Below are positions 44,166-54,641 of a DNA stretch of 64,000 bases, in pieces. The position numbers were made by a program, and so were the translations under genes. Within the stretch, counting starts at the first letter, position 1. Each line of letters starts with the position of its first letter. Location: assembly GCF_030757795.1 (NCBI RefSeq), contig NZ_JAUQWH010000002.1:1-64000 (forward strand). The letters are read 5' to 3'. The notes under the pieces are model-generated. The model searched no databases and was not told where the DNA came from. It saw only the letters and a program-made list of their open reading frames with translations. This DNA is from Actinoplanes oryzae (GTDB taxonomy: Bacteria; Actinomycetota; Actinomycetes; Mycobacteriales; Micromonosporaceae).

Positions 44166-45566
44166 GTGACGACGACTGACGAGAGTGGCTTCCGGATCGA
44201 GCGCGACACGATGGGCGAGGTGCGGGTCCCCGCCGACGCCCTCTGGCGTGCGCAGACGCAACGCGCCGTGGAGAATTTCCCGATCTCGGGGCGGGGCCTC
44301 GAGTCCGCCCACATCCGGGCGCTGGCCCGGATCAAGGGCGCCGCGGCCCAGGTCAACGCGACGCTCGGGGTGCTGGACGACGATCTGGCCAAGGCGATCG
44401 CGACGGCCGCAGCGCACGTGGCCGACGGCGGCTACGACGACCAGTTCCCCATCGACGTCTTCCAGACCGGCTCGGGCACCTCGTCCAACATGAACGCCAA
44501 CGAGGTCATCGCCACCCTGGCGGCGCGCGAGCTGGGCCGGCCGGTGCACCCCAACGACCACGTGAACGCGTCGCAGTCCAGCAACGACGTCTTCCCGTCC
44601 TCGATCCACCTCGCGGCGACCGAGGCCGTGTCCGCCGACCTGGTCCCGGCCCTCGACCACCTCGCCCGGGCGCTCGAGGCCAAGGCGGAGGCGTGGGCCG
44701 AGGTCGTGAAGTCCGGCCGCACGCACCTCATGGACGCGACGCCCGTGACGCTGGGCCAGGAGTTCTCGGGCTACGCGGCTCAGATCCGCTACGGCATCGA
44801 CCGGGTGACCGCCGCGATCCCGCGCCTGGCCGAGCTGCCCCTCGGCGGCACGGCGGTGGGCACGGGCGTCAACACGCCGCCCGGGTTCGCCCCGGCGGTG
44901 ATCGAGCGGCTGCGCGAGATGACCGGCCTGCCGCTGACCGAGGCGCGCAACCACTTCGAGGCGCAGGGCGCGCGGGACGGCCTGGTCGAGGCGTCCGGCC
45001 AGCTGCGTGTCGTCGCGGTCAGCCTCTACAAGATCGTCAACGACATCCGCTGGATGGGCTCCGGTCCCCGGGCCGGCCTGCGCGAGCTGCGCCTGCCCGA
45101 CCTGCAGCCGGGCTCGTCGATCATGCCGGGCAAGGTGAACCCGGTCGTGCCCGAGTCGGTGCGTCAGGTCGCCGCGCAGGTGATCGGCAACGACGCGGCC
45201 GTCGCCTTCGCCGGCACCCAGGGCGACTTCGAGCTCAACGTCATGCTGCCGGTGCTGGCCCGCAACCTGCTCGAGTCGATCAAGCTCGTGGCCGCCGCGG
45301 CGCGCATGCTCGCCGACCGGTGCATCGACGGGCTGGAGGTCAACGAGGAGGTCGCCCGGGGCTATGCGGAGGGGTCGCCGTCCATTGTCACGCCGCTCAA
45401 CCGCCACCTCGGCTACGACGAGGCCGCGGCGATCGCCAAGCAGGCGCTCAAGGAAGACAAGACCATCCGGGCGGTAGTCATCGAACGCGGACATGTCGCC
45501 AACGGCACTTTGACCGAAGAGCAACTCGATGCGGCACTTGATGTCCTTCGGATGACCCGCCCCTGA
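44166..45566 (+). CDS. fumC: Class II fumarate hydratase
   Basis: FumC is the iron-free, stable fumarase of the TCA cycle. The 466-residue protein carries the superfamily signature [16 protein letters not shown] and the [14 protein letters not shown] and [17 protein letters not shown] motifs with the catalytic residues. It has the full family length. The GTG at 44166 follows GGAGG directly (44060s region not involved) and also has CAGGAT 6 nt upstream, so both leadered and leaderless starts are possible. A class I fumarase lies at 28347-30005. Confidence 0.95.
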   Translation: MTTTDESGFRIERDTMGEVRVPADALWRAQTQRAVENFPISGRGLESAHIRALARIKGAAAQVNATLGVLDDDLAKAIATAAAHVADGGYDDQFPIDVFQTGSGTSSNMNANEVIATLAARELGRPVHPNDHVNASQSSNDVFPSSIHLAATEAVSADLVPALDHLARALEAKAEAWAEVVKSGRTHLMDATPVTLGQEFSGYAAQIRYGIDRVTAAIPRLAELPLGGTAVGTGVNTPPGFAPAVIERLREMTGLPLTEARNHFEAQGARDGLVEASGQLRVVAVSLYKIVNDIRWMGSGPRAGLRELRLPDLQPGSSIMPGKVNPVVPESVRQVAAQVIGNDAAVAFAGTQGDFELNVMLPVLARNLLESIKLVAAAARMLADRCIDGLEVNEEVARGYAEGSPSIVTPLNRHLGYDEAAAIAKQALKEDKTIRAVVIERGHVANGTLTEEQLDAALDVLRMTRP

Positions 45567-45625
45567 ACGATTGCTCCGCGCGATGTCTTGATCACCTCTT
45601 GTCAATGATCACGATGTTCGATGGA

Positions 45626-47278
45626 ATGCGGAGCATGAGAAGACGCCTCACGGCGGGGGCCGTCGCCACAGCGACGTGTCTCGCGCTTTTGACCGGCCTG
45701 CCGACCACCTCGGCCGGCGCGGCCCCCGCCACGTCCACCTCCGAATACACAGTGGTCGCCGCCGACGGCGTGTCCGATGCCGACGCCGTCGCCGCGATCA
45801 AGGCCGCCGGCGGCACGGTGATCAGTCGCAACACCGCCGTCGGTACATATCGGGTGTCCTCGGCCGCCGCGGACTTCAAGCTCAAGGCCGCGAAGTCCGG
45901 CACGCTCGTGGGCGCCGCCTCCCGCAAGCCGGTCGGCCAGGCGCCCAAGGCGGAGCCGGTGGCCGAGGGCCTGCAGGGCGCGTCCGTCAAGCACGGCGCG
46001 GTCAAGGCCGACCCCCTCGACGACAAGCTCTGGGGCCTGGCCATGGTCAAGGCCGACAAGGCGCACAAGATCGAGAAGGGCGAGAAGGGCGTCACCGTCG
46101 GCGTCCTCGACACCGGCCTCGACGCGTCGAACCCCGACCTCGCGCCCAACTTCAGCACCAAGCTGTCCCGCAACTTCGCCCCGGACCTGGTCGACGTCGA
46201 CGGCCCGTGCGAGGTCGCGAGCTGCGTCGACCCGGTCGGCACGGACGACGGCGGCCACGGCACGCACGTGGCGGGCACGATCGCCGCGTCGGTCAACGGC
46301 GCCGGCGTCACGGGCGTCGCGCCGAACGTGACCCTGGTGGAGCTCAAGGGCGGCCAGGACTCCGGCTACTTCTTCCTCGACCCGGTGGTCAACGCGCTCA
46401 CGTACGCGGGTGACGTGGGCCTCGACGTGGTGAACATGTCGTTCTACGTCGACCCGTGGCTCTACAACTGCACCGCGAACCCGGCCGACGCCCCCGAGGC
46501 CCAGGCGGAGCAGCGGGCGATCATCACGGGCATGAAGCGGGCGCTCAACTACGCGTACCACCGTGGGGTGACGCTAGTCGGCGCCTTGGGCAATCAGTAC
46601 GACAACCTGAACGACCCGCAGGAGGACACCACCAGCCCGGACTACGGGTCGGACCCGTACACCCGGCCGATCGACAACGACACCTGCTTCTCGCTGCCGG
46701 TCGAGGGCCCGCACGTCATCGGCGTCTCGTCGGTGGGCCCGTCGACGGCCAAGGCTGTCTACTCCAACTACGGCACTGAGCAGGTCAGCGTGGCGGCGCC
46801 GGGCGGCTTCACCCGGGACCTCTTCGGCACCCCGCAGTACAACCAGACGGCCAACAACATCCTCTCGACCTACCCGCTCAAGGTGCTGCAGGAGCAGGGC
46901 CGGGTGGACGCGGACGGCAACGTGACCGCGGCCAACGTGTTCAAGAGCTGCACGGCAGCCGGCAAGTGCGGCTACTACGTGTACCTCGCCGGCACGTCGA
47001 TGGCCTCGCCCCACGCGGCGGGTGTCGCGGCCCTGATCATCAGCAAGTACGGCTGGCGCGACTGGTGGCGCGGCGGCCTGACGATGACCCCGGCGCTGGT
47101 CGAGGCGCAGCTCTACCGGACCGCGGCGGAGACGGCGTGCCCGGAGCCGCGGCTGCGCAGCTACGCCCAGGAGGGCTACGGGCCGCAGTACGACGCGTAC
47201 TGCGCCGGCCCGAAGTCGTTCAACGGCTTCTACGGCCACGGCATCGTCGACGCGTACAAGGCGGTCGGCGGGCGCTGA
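45626..47278 (+). CDS. Secreted subtilisin-like serine protease (S8)
   Basis: The 550-residue protein has a signal peptide (MRSMRRRLTAGAVATATCLALL...), an inhibitor-type propeptide and a catalytic domain with Asp 162 (VLDTGLD), His 211 (GGHGTHVAGT), the oxyanion Asn in GALGNQYDN and Ser in AGTSMASPHAAG. The Cys pair region CEVASC is an insertion. A C-terminal stretch of about 60 residues with YYGHGIVDAYKAV ends the fold. Upstream ATG or TTG codons (45599, 45605) are in frame; ATG 45626 best fits the signal peptide. Confidence 0.92.
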   Translation: MRSMRRRLTAGAVATATCLALLTGLPTTSAGAAPATSTSEYTVVAADGVSDADAVAAIKAAGGTVISRNTAVGTYRVSSAAADFKLKAAKSGTLVGAASRKPVGQAPKAEPVAEGLQGASVKHGAVKADPLDDKLWGLAMVKADKAHKIEKGEKGVTVGVLDTGLDASNPDLAPNFSTKLSRNFAPDLVDVDGPCEVASCVDPVGTDDGGHGTHVAGTIAASVNGAGVTGVAPNVTLVELKGGQDSGYFFLDPVVNALTYAGDVGLDVVNMSFYVDPWLYNCTANPADAPEAQAEQRAIITGMKRALNYAYHRGVTLVGALGNQYDNLNDPQEDTTSPDYGSDPYTRPIDNDTCFSLPVEGPHVIGVSSVGPSTAKAVYSNYGTEQVSVAAPGGFTRDLFGTPQYNQTANNILSTYPLKVLQEQGRVDADGNVTAANVFKSCTAAGKCGYYVYLAGTSMASPHAAGVAALIISKYGWRDWWRGGLTMTPALVEAQLYRTAAETACPEPRLRSYAQEGYGPQYDAYCAGPKSFNGFYGHGIVDAYKAVGGR

Positions 47279-47285
47279 TCCGGCC

Positions 47286-47306
47286 TGTGGACAAGTCTGT
47301 GGACAA
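47286..47306. promoter_or_regulatory. Two tandem DnaA-box sequences
   Basis: TGTGGACAA occurs at 47286-47294 and 47298-47306, the reverse complement of the consensus DnaA box TTGTCCACA, 12 nt apart in the same orientation. They lie just after the protease gene and about 60 nt before the cysS start, away from any origin seen here. Confidence 0.6.
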
Positions 47307-47357
47307 CCGCCTCACCCGGTCGTACGGGCGGGGCGGTTTTCCGCTTCCCGGGGTCGG

Positions 47358-47363
47358 TACCCT
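47358..47363 (+). promoter_or_regulatory. -10 element of leaderless cysS
   Basis: TACCCT ends 6 nt before GTG 47370 with no ribosome site between. Confidence 0.65.
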
Positions 47364-47369
47364 TGTACG

Positions 47370-48785
47370 GTGACCCTGAGGCTGCATGACACCGCGACCC
47401 GAACCGTCCGGGACTTCGTCCCGAAGACGCCCGGTCAGGTCGGTATCTACCTCTGTGGGCTCACCGTGCAGTCCGTGCCCCACATCGGCCACCTGCGCAG
47501 CTCGGTCAACTACGACGTGCTGCGCCGCTGGCTGACCCACACGGGCCACGAGGTGACCTTCGTCCGCAACGTCACCGACGTCGACGACAAGCTGCTGGTC
47601 AAGTCGCTCGAGCAGAAGCGGCCGTTCTGGGCCATCGCGTACGAGAACAAGCTCGCCCTCGACGCCGACTACCGGGCGCTCAACGTGCTGCCCCCGACCT
47701 ACGAGCCGCTGGCGACCGGGCACGTCCCCGAGATGCACGAGCTGATCCAGGCGCTGATCGAGGGCAACCACGCCTATCCGGCCGCCGACGGCAGCGGCGA
47801 CGTCTACTTCGACGTGCCCTCCTACCCGGAGTACGGCGCTCTGTCCGGTCAGGACCCGGCGGACATGCGCGCGCCCGAGGGCGGCGGGGAGAAGGACAAG
47901 CGCGACTTCCGCGACTTCGCCCTGTGGAAGGGGCTCAAGGCCACCGAGCCCGCGGAGGCCTCGTGGCCGTCGCCGTGGGGCCGCGGCCGCCCCGGCTGGC
48001 ACATCGAGTGCTCCGCCATGTCCCGGCGCTACCTCGGCGACGAGTTCGACATCCACGGCGGCGGGCTCGACCTCACATTCCCGCACCACGAGAACGAGAT
48101 CGCCCAGTCCCGCGCGTCCGGCCTGCCATTCGCCCGCTACTGGGTGCACAACGCGCTGCTCAACCTCGGCGAGGCCAAGATGAGCAAGTCGCTGGGCAAC
48201 GTGATCGACATCGAGGCCGTCCGCGGGATGGGCATCCGCCCGGTGGAGCTGCGCTATTACCTGGGCGTGCCGCACTACCGCTCCCGGATCGACTATTCCG
48301 ACGAGGCGCTGCGCGAGGCCGCCACGGCGTACAGGCGGATCGAGGGGTTCGTGCAGCGGGCCGTCGAGGTCGTCGGCTCCGGCCGGCCCAAGGACGTGCC
48401 GCCCGCCTTCGCGAACGCGCTCAACGACGACCTCAACACGTCGGCCGCGCTGGCCGTCGTGCACGACACGATCCGCGAGGGCAACACGGCGCTCGCGGCG
48501 AACGACGAGACGGGCGTGCGCGCCGCGCTGACCGCGGTGCGGGCCATGCTCGGCGTGCTCGGGCTCGACCCGCTGGACCCGGCCTGGGGCGCCGGCGAGC
48601 CCGGCGGCGACCTCAAGCCCGTCGTCGACTCCCTGGTCAAGCTCGCGCTCGAGCAGCGCGCGCAGGCCCGGGCACGCAAGGACTGGGCGGCCGCCGACTC
48701 GGTGCGCGACCAGCTCAAGAACGCGGGAGTGCAGGTGGAGGACACTCCGGCCGGGCCGCGCTGGACGGTAGGAGAGCAGAACTGA
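47370..48785 (+). CDS. cysS: Cysteinyl-tRNA synthetase
   Basis: CysRS charges tRNA-Cys. The 471-residue protein has the HIGH motif (VPHIGHLRS, about 37-45), the zinc-site Cys/His/Glu residues (Cys 29 in [22 protein letters not shown]), KMSKSLGN (about 271-278) and the C-terminal helical domain. Its length and its link to rlmB argue for CysS rather than the shorter paralogue MshC of mycothiol synthesis. Its stop shares one base with the rlmB start (TGATG). The GTG start is supported by the -10 hexamer. Confidence 0.96.
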   Translation: MTLRLHDTATRTVRDFVPKTPGQVGIYLCGLTVQSVPHIGHLRSSVNYDVLRRWLTHTGHEVTFVRNVTDVDDKLLVKSLEQKRPFWAIAYENKLALDADYRALNVLPPTYEPLATGHVPEMHELIQALIEGNHAYPAADGSGDVYFDVPSYPEYGALSGQDPADMRAPEGGGEKDKRDFRDFALWKGLKATEPAEASWPSPWGRGRPGWHIECSAMSRRYLGDEFDIHGGGLDLTFPHHENEIAQSRASGLPFARYWVHNALLNLGEAKMSKSLGNVIDIEAVRGMGIRPVELRYYLGVPHYRSRIDYSDEALREAATAYRRIEGFVQRAVEVVGSGRPKDVPPAFANALNDDLNTSAALAVVHDTIREGNTALAANDETGVRAALTAVRAMLGVLGLDPLDPAWGAGEPGGDLKPVVDSLVKLALEQRAQARARKDWAAADSVRDQLKNAGVQVEDTPAGPRWTVGEQN

Positions 48786-49906
48786 TGCCGGGCAATTCAC
48801 GCAACGCGAGCAAGCGCGTCACTTCGAAGAAGGGGGCCGTGGCGGGCTCCGGCGGCAAGAACCGCGCCGGGCTCAAGGGCCGGGGCAAGACCCTGCCCGC
48901 CGACGAGCGGCCCTGGCACAAGGGCTACTCCGGCACCGAGAAGCTCCCCGAGAAGACGGCCCGCAAGCAGGAGAAGGAGCGGCGCGCGGCGGCCGCCGAG
49001 GGGCGCGCCCCCAAGGTCGGCATCCCCGGCTCCAAGGACACCACCTGGGGCAAGGGCGGCGGCCGGGGCACGTCGGCCACCCGCACGGCCCAGCAGCGTG
49101 GCACCCGCATGTCGAGCCGGGGCCCGCGCGTGGCCCCCGGCCGCCGGTCAAACCCCACCAAGGAAGGCCCCGAGCTGCTGCTCGGCCGCAACCCGGTGGT
49201 GGAGGCGCTGCGCGCGTCGATCCCGTCCACCGCGCTCTACGTGGCGCAGGGCATCGACATCGACGACCGGGTCACCGAGATCGTCCGCACGGCCGGCGAC
49301 CGCGGCATCCCGATCCTGGAGATCGGCCGCAACGAGCTCGACCGGATGACCGGCGGGGTGCTGCACCAGGGCGTCGGGCTGCAGGTGCCGCCGTTCGCGT
49401 ACGAGAACTTCGACGACCTGGTGGCGGCGGCGCTCGAGCAGACCGCGCCGCTGCTGGTCGCCCTCGACGGCGTGACCGACCCGCGCAACCTGGGTGCCGT
49501 CATCCGGTCGGTGGCCGCGTTCGGGGCCCACGGCGTCTTCATGCCCGAGCGGCGCGCGGCCGGCATCACCGCCACCGCCTGGCGCACCAGCGCCGGTGCG
49601 GCCGCCCGCGTCCCGGTCTCCCAGGTCGTCAACCTGACCCGGGCCATCAAGACCGCGCAGCAGGCCGGCTTCACCGTCATCGGGCTCGACGCCGACGGCG
49701 AGACCGACCTCTACCAGCTGGAGGCCGCGGTCGGGCCGCTGCTCGTCGTGGTCGGCTCCGAGGGGCGCGGCCTGTCCCGCCTGGTCGGGGAGACGTGCGA
49801 CCTGCGGGTGAGCATCCCGATGTCGTCGGATGTGGAGTCCCTCAACGCGTCGGTCGCCGCCGCGGTGACCCTCGCCGAGGTGACCCGCCGCCGCATCTAC
49901 GGCTGA
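48785..49906 (+). CDS. rlmB: 23S rRNA (guanosine-2251-2'-O)-methyltransferase RlmB
   Basis: RlmB methylates the ribose of G2251 in 23S rRNA. The 373-residue protein has a long basic N-terminal extension of about 130 residues (Lys/Arg/Gly-rich), then the L30e-like RNA-binding domain ([16 protein letters not shown]) and the SPOUT domain with [23 protein letters not shown] and [14 protein letters not shown]. The basic extension is normal for actinobacteria. It follows cysS with a one-base overlap. Confidence 0.95.
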   Translation: MPGNSRNASKRVTSKKGAVAGSGGKNRAGLKGRGKTLPADERPWHKGYSGTEKLPEKTARKQEKERRAAAAEGRAPKVGIPGSKDTTWGKGGGRGTSATRTAQQRGTRMSSRGPRVAPGRRSNPTKEGPELLLGRNPVVEALRASIPSTALYVAQGIDIDDRVTEIVRTAGDRGIPILEIGRNELDRMTGGVLHQGVGLQVPPFAYENFDDLVAAALEQTAPLLVALDGVTDPRNLGAVIRSVAAFGAHGVFMPERRAAGITATAWRTSAGAAARVPVSQVVNLTRAIKTAQQAGFTVIGLDADGETDLYQLEAAVGPLLVVVGSEGRGLSRLVGETCDLRVSIPMSSDVESLNASVAAAVTLAEVTRRRIYG

Positions 49907-49915
49907 CGCCCACAA

Positions 49916-49931
49916 CGACGCCGCGGCGTCG
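49916..49931 (+). terminator. Possible rlmB terminator hairpin
   Basis: CGACGC-CGCG-GCGTCG is a perfect hairpin 10 bases after the rlmB stop. There is no U tract. Confidence 0.4.
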
Positions 49932-50209
49932 CCTTCGCGGCTGATCCTCGCGGACCGGCCCGGCGGGTTACGTGTCCCGCCGGGCGGCCGTCGGCGTGGA
50001 GGGCAGCGGATGCTCCGGGTTGACCTGGAAAGTTCCCTCACGGTGGCGAAGCTGCGGCGGCCGGTGCGTCCGTGCTCGCCTGCGCCTCACCCGCGCAGGT
50101 GACGCCCGCTCGGGGCGCTCTCGGACGTCCGGTCCGGGACGTGTGCGTGGGACACCGCCCACCTGGCCTGCGCCGCCGAGGACTTCGTGATCCCGAGGTT
50201 CGCGCAACA

Positions 50210-50249
50210 GGAAACGGCGGCTCCCCTGGGAGGGGGAACCGCCGTTTCC
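50210..50249 (-). terminator. msiK terminator hairpin
   Basis: An 11-bp stem (50210-50220 with 50239-50249) can be extended by inner CCCC/GGGG pairing. It lies 12 bases past the stop of the minus-strand ATPase gene. Confidence 0.8.
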
Positions 50250-50260
50250 GTCGTTCAGTG

Positions 50261-51346
<1,086 letters not shown>

Positions 51347-51405
51347 GCAGGCTCAACTTCCTTTCCACCGGCAGGAACGTGCCGGACGATCCGAGTGGAG
51401 GAATC

Positions 51406-51425
51406 ACGTGTGGCGTACCACACGT
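51406..51425. promoter_or_regulatory. Inverted repeat upstream of msiK
   Basis: ACGTGTGG-CGTA-CCACACGT has perfect 8-bp arms and lies 60 nt upstream of the msiK start. It could be a repressor site. Confidence 0.45.
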
Positions 51426-51485
51426 AGGGCCACCGTAAGTCTTTTTTCACGTTCTGCCAAGGTCAAGTTTCCTGCGTGTGGCCGT

Positions 51486-51516
51486 TTGGCCTCGATCGAC
51501 GCGCGGCCGGTAGTAT
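51486..51516 (+). promoter_or_regulatory. tRNA-Thr promoter
   Basis: TAGTAT (51511-51516) lies 9 nt before the tRNA 5' end. The best -35 candidate, TTGGCC at 51486, is 19 nt away, longer than ideal. Confidence 0.5.
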
Positions 51517-51525
51517 GTGTGCCGC

Positions 51526-51602
51526 GCCCCTGTAGCTCAGTTGGCCAGAGCACCTGTCTTGTAAACAGGATGTCGTCGGTTCGATTCCGACCGGGGGCTC
51601 CA
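51526..51602 (+). tRNA. tRNA-Thr (UGU)
   Basis: The 77-nt cloverleaf has a 7-bp acceptor stem (one G-T pair), D arm GCTCAGTTGGCCAGAGC, anticodon stem CCTGT/ACAGG with loop CTTGTAA (anticodon TGT at 51560-51562), T arm GTCGG-TTCGATT-CCGAC and an encoded CCA end. Confidence 0.95.
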
Positions 51603-51617
51603 TCAGTCCCGGGCCCT

Positions 51618-51623
51618 TAGGCT
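51618..51623 (+). promoter_or_regulatory. -10 element of leaderless acetyltransferase gene
   Basis: TAGGCT ends 6 nt before ATG 51630. Confidence 0.6.
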
Positions 51624-51629
51624 GGGGCC

Positions 51630-52085
51630 ATGCGCATCGAGCGGATCTCGGACGCTGCAGCCGTGCACGCGGCGGCCGATCTCTTCGACAGCCCGCCGCT
51701 GCCGGACGCCACGAAAAAATTTCTTGCCCTGCCCGGCCACCACCTGCTGCTCGCCTATACCGGCGGTGAGGCCGGTGGCGAGGCCGGCGGTGAGGCCGGC
51801 GGCGGCGACCGGGCGGTCGGCATGATCACCGGCGTCGAGCTGACCCATCCCGACAAGGGCACCGAGATGTTCGTCTACGAGCTGGGCGTCGTCGCGGACG
51901 CACGGCGCCGCGGGGTCGGGTCGGCCCTGGTCGCGGCGCTCGCGGAGCTGGCCCGCGAGCGCGGCTGCTACGGCATGTGGGTGAGCACCGAGCGGGACAA
52001 CGTGGCGGCCCACCGGACGTACAGGAGGGCCGGCGCCGACGAGGAGGAGCCGTTCCTGATGCTCTCCTGGGACGTCACCCGGTGA
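51630..52085 (+). CDS. GNAT-family N-acetyltransferase
   Basis: The 151-residue protein has the GNAT acetyl-CoA loop in VYELGVVADARRRGVGSALVAAL and a C-terminal WVSTERDNVAAHRTYRRAGA strand-helix. The overall pattern resembles aminoglycoside 3-N-acetyltransferase I-like members, but substrate is unknown. A (GGEA)3 insert (residues 45-56) lies in a loop before the core. ATG 51630 is supported by the -10 hexamer. Its 3' end overlaps the convergent gene by 11 nt. Confidence 0.85.
   Translation: MRIERISDAAAVHAAADLFDSPPLPDATKKFLALPGHHLLLAYTGGEAGGEAGGEAGGGDRAVGMITGVELTHPDKGTEMFVYELGVVADARRRGVGSALVAALAELARERGCYGMWVSTERDNVAAHRTYRRAGADEEEPFLMLSWDVTR
51762..51797. repeat. 12-bp coding repeat, three copies
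   Basis: Three in-frame 12-bp units encode GGEA inside the acetyltransferase, between the first strand-helix and the core sheet. Synonymous differences separate the units. Confidence 0.85.
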
Positions 52086-52551
52086 TCCGCACCCGGTCCG
52101 ACGGCGGCCACACGTACGGGAGATCGTTCGGAATCGTGCCGAAGAGCGGCCCGTAGAAGTCGGGGTCCTTGCGCACCAGCGCCGAGCGGTGACTCAGGTG
52201 CAGCGCCTCGTCACCGAGCCACGGCGGCAGCTCGCCCGCCGCAGCGAGGTCCTCCTGCGAGCGGATCTCCGTCAGTCCGCGAGCCGCGGCGACGTCGCTG
52301 AGCAGGGTCGCCGCCGTGGTGTCGGCGCGGCCCGTGGCGACCCAGACCCCGGCGAAGTCCAGGCCGTAGCGGACCAGGGCCTCCTCGTAGCCGATCCACA
52401 TCTTCACGGCCGGGTGGTGCCGCCACCCGTACGTGGGGACGGTCAACCCCCGCAGCACCTGCACCGTCTCGACGCGCTGCTTGCCGAGCCGCTTCTGGTC
52501 CAGGGCCTGGGCGCTGGCGACGAAGTCCGGGTACGGGAGGAAGGTCTGCAT
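52075..52551 (-). CDS. MSMEG_6728-type protein, pyrimidine-dimer glycosylase-like
   Basis: The 158-residue protein begins MQTFLPYPDFVASAQALDQKRLGKQRVETVQVLRGL and contains YGWRHHPAVKMWIGYEEAL and LHLSHRSALVRKDPDFYGPLF. I recall this pattern from the MSMEG_6728 family, distantly related to T4 endonuclease V-like pyrimidine-dimer glycosylases. Arg/His residues near the N terminus fit the fold, but DNA-repair activity is not shown for the family. It overlaps the acetyltransferase 3' end by 11 nt. Confidence 0.75.
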   Translation of the reverse strand: MQTFLPYPDFVASAQALDQKRLGKQRVETVQVLRGLTVPTYGWRHHPAVKMWIGYEEALVRYGLDFAGVWVATGRADTTAATLLSDVAAARGLTEIRSQEDLAAAGELPPWLGDEALHLSHRSALVRKDPDFYGPLFGTIPNDLPYVWPPSDRVRITG

Positions 52552-52561
52552 GACTCAATGA

Positions 52562-52843
52562 TCAGCGGAAGTCGTCGTCCTCACCCGCCACCGGACGCAT
52601 CCCGCCGCGGAACGGCCGCTCGGACGGCACAGCGCTCGGCGTGGCCGCCGGGGAGCCGAGGTTGCCGAGCACCTGGTTGAAGACGGGCAGCTCGGGCACC
52701 AGCGGGCCGTCGCCTTCGCCGGACTGCAGCGGCGTCACCACGTCGGCGTCCGGCAGCTGCGGCCGGTCGTCCGCCTGCGCGGGTGCCATGCCGAACAGCA
52801 GGAACGCGCCGAGCACCGCGGAACCGTACAACCACTTGCGCAT
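52562..52843 (-). CDS. Small secreted protein
   Basis: The 93-residue protein has a signal peptide (MRKWLYGSAVLGAFLLFGMAPAQA, cleavage near residue 25) and a Pro-rich mature part of about 68 residues. No family is recognised. A GGGAG ribosome site precedes the ATG. It is divergent from the double-RCK gene 64 nt away. Confidence 0.7.
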   Translation of the reverse strand: MRKWLYGSAVLGAFLLFGMAPAQADDRPQLPDADVVTPLQSGEGDGPLVPELPVFNQVLGNLGSPAATPSAVPSERPFRGGMRPVAGEDDDFR

Positions 52844-52895
52844 GGTGTCTCCCAGGGTCGAAGGGTTTACGCAGGGCCAACGAATCTCGGGTGAC

Positions 52896-52901
52896 TACGA
52901 T
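52896..52901 (+). promoter_or_regulatory. -10 element of leaderless RCK-protein gene
   Basis: TACGAT ends 6 nt before ATG 52908. Confidence 0.6.
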
Positions 52902-52907
52902 GCGGCA

Positions 52908-54641
52908 ATGGCCGTCGATCCCGCGCACGCAGCGAACCGGCGGTCGCTGGTCACGCGTCTGCGCCAGCAGCTGCCCCGCCCCGACGACACGCGCCCGCAC
53001 TTCGTGGTGTGCGGGGCGGATCCGCTGGTGTTCACCGTCGCGGAGGAGCTGGCCAACGCCGGTCACCGGGTCCGGCTCACCGTGATCGTGCCGCCCGAGC
53101 TGCGGCCGGACGTGCCGGATCTCACCGCGCTGCGGGGCGTCCGCGTCATCCGCTCCGAGCGCCTCGACGAGCGCGCCTTCCGGGCGGCGGGCCTTGCCGG
53201 CGCCACGGCCCTGGCCCTCGTCATGCCGGACGACGTGGTCAACCTGCACGCCGCGCTGTGCGCCCAGGCGGTCGAGCCGGACCTGCGGCTGGTCATCCGG
53301 ATGTTCAACTCGGGGCTGGGCTACGGCGTGCGCCGCCTCTTCGCCGACTGTGCGGTGCTGTCGGACGCCGCGATGGCCGCCCCGGCGTTCGTCGCGGCGT
53401 CGCTGGGCGAGGAGGTGCCCACCCACGTACGCCTGCCGGGCCGCACTGTCCACGTCGCCCAGCGCGCGGACGTTCCCGCGGATCGCGTGATCTGCACGCT
53501 GAGCACGTCGGGTGACGTGGTGCCCCCGGAGCCGGACGCCCCGCTGCCGGACGACCTGGTGCTGGCCGAGGCGAGCGGCCCGGCCCCGGAGCCGCGCCGG
53601 CGCCGGCGACGTCCGATGACCGTCTTCGCCCGGGCCCTGCGCGCCGCGCTCAACCGCAAGCTGGGCATGGCGGTGCTGGTCACGCTCGGCATCCTGGCCG
53701 TCTCCGGCACCGTGCTGGCGCAGAACGACCACATCCACGGCTTCTGGAAGTCCCTGTACGTGACCCTGGCCACCGCCATCGGCTCGGCCGACGTGGAGGA
53801 GGACCGCGGCGCGATCGCCCAGGCGGCGCAGCTGGTGCTCACGATCTCCGGCCTGGCCCTGTTGCCCCTGATCACGGCCGCCGTCGTCGAGGGCATGGTC
53901 AGCGCCCGGCTGGCCCTGGCCGGCGGCCGCGCGACCCTGCGCCGCGACGATCACGTCGTGGTGGTGGGCCTCGGCAACGTCGGCACGCGGGTGCTCCGCC
54001 AGCTCGTCGACCTGGGCATCGATGTGGTCGCGATCGACCGCAGCGCCGGGGCGCGCGGGGTCAAGACCGCCCAGCAGCTCGGCGTGCCGCTGATCATCGG
54101 CGACGCCGCGGCCGAGGAGACGCTGCGGCAGGCCTCCGTGGACACCAGCCGCGCCCTGGTCGTGGTGTCCACCGACGACGTCACCAACCTGCAGGCGGCT
54201 CTGAACGCCCGGGCCGCCCGGCCGGACCTGCGGGTGGTGCTGCGGCTCTTCGACGACGACTTCGCGAAGCGGGTGGAGACGGCCTTCGGCATCGGCATCT
54301 CCCGCAGCGTGTCCCGGCTGGTCGCGCCATCCTTCGCGGCGGCGATGCTGGAACGCGACGTGATCGCGACGATCCCGGTCGACCGGCACGCGGTGCTCAT
54401 CGCCAACGTCAGGATCGCCGACCACTCGCCCCTGGACGGCGCGACGCTGGGCGAGGCGGAGCTGCCGCCGGCCGTCCGGGTGATCGGCCTGGCTGCCGCC
54501 GGGCAGGAGTGGGTCGACTACGCCCCCGACCCGCGCCGCGTCCTCGTCCCCGGCGACCGCGTCATGATCGTCGCCCGCCGCGCCGGCCTGCGCGCCCTCG
54601 CCGAGCAGGCCAGCCCGCCCGCGCTCGAAGAGGCCTTCTAG
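52908..54641 (+). CDS. Two-TM protein with two RCK/TrkA-N domains
   Basis: The 577-residue protein has an N-terminal NAD-binding RCK domain (HFVVCGADPLVFTVAEELANAGH), two membrane segments around residues 250-335 (LGMAVLVTLGILAVSGTVLA and LVLTISGLALLPLITAAVVEG) with a pore-like loop between, a second RCK domain (DHVVVVGLGNVGTRVLRQLVDLGIDVVAIDR) and a TrkA-C-like end. The pore loop reads LATAIGSADVEED rather than the potassium filter TVGYGD. It is therefore channel-like but its ion selectivity is doubtful. Confidence 0.85.
   Translation: MAVDPAHAANRRSLVTRLRQQLPRPDDTRPHFVVCGADPLVFTVAEELANAGHRVRLTVIVPPELRPDVPDLTALRGVRVIRSERLDERAFRAAGLAGATALALVMPDDVVNLHAALCAQAVEPDLRLVIRMFNSGLGYGVRRLFADCAVLSDAAMAAPAFVAASLGEEVPTHVRLPGRTVHVAQRADVPADRVICTLSTSGDVVPPEPDAPLPDDLVLAEASGPAPEPRRRRRRPMTVFARALRAALNRKLGMAVLVTLGILAVSGTVLAQNDHIHGFWKSLYVTLATAIGSADVEEDRGAIAQAAQLVLTISGLALLPLITAAVVEGMVSARLALAGGRATLRRDDHVVVVGLGNVGTRVLRQLVDLGIDVVAIDRSAGARGVKTAQQLGVPLIIGDAAAEETLRQASVDTSRALVVVSTDDVTNLQAALNARAARPDLRVVLRLFDDDFAKRVETAFGIGISRSVSRLVAPSFAAAMLERDVIATIPVDRHAVLIANVRIADHSPLDGATLGEAELPPAVRVIGLAAAGQEWVDYAPDPRRVLVPGDRVMIVARRAGLRALAEQASPPALEEAF

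Larger units (their letters stand above)
49907..50260. other. Convergent intergenic region rlmB-msiK
   Basis: Besides the msiK terminator (50210-50249), this 354-base gap has a 16-bp perfect palindrome right after rlmB (49916-49931) that may end rlmB transcription. No other feature is seen. Confidence 0.55.

Noticed and set aside
47370..48785. MshC (mycothiol ligase) instead of cysS
   Set aside because: The protein is 471 residues with full CysRS C-terminal domain and precedes rlmB, as cysS does; MshC is shorter.
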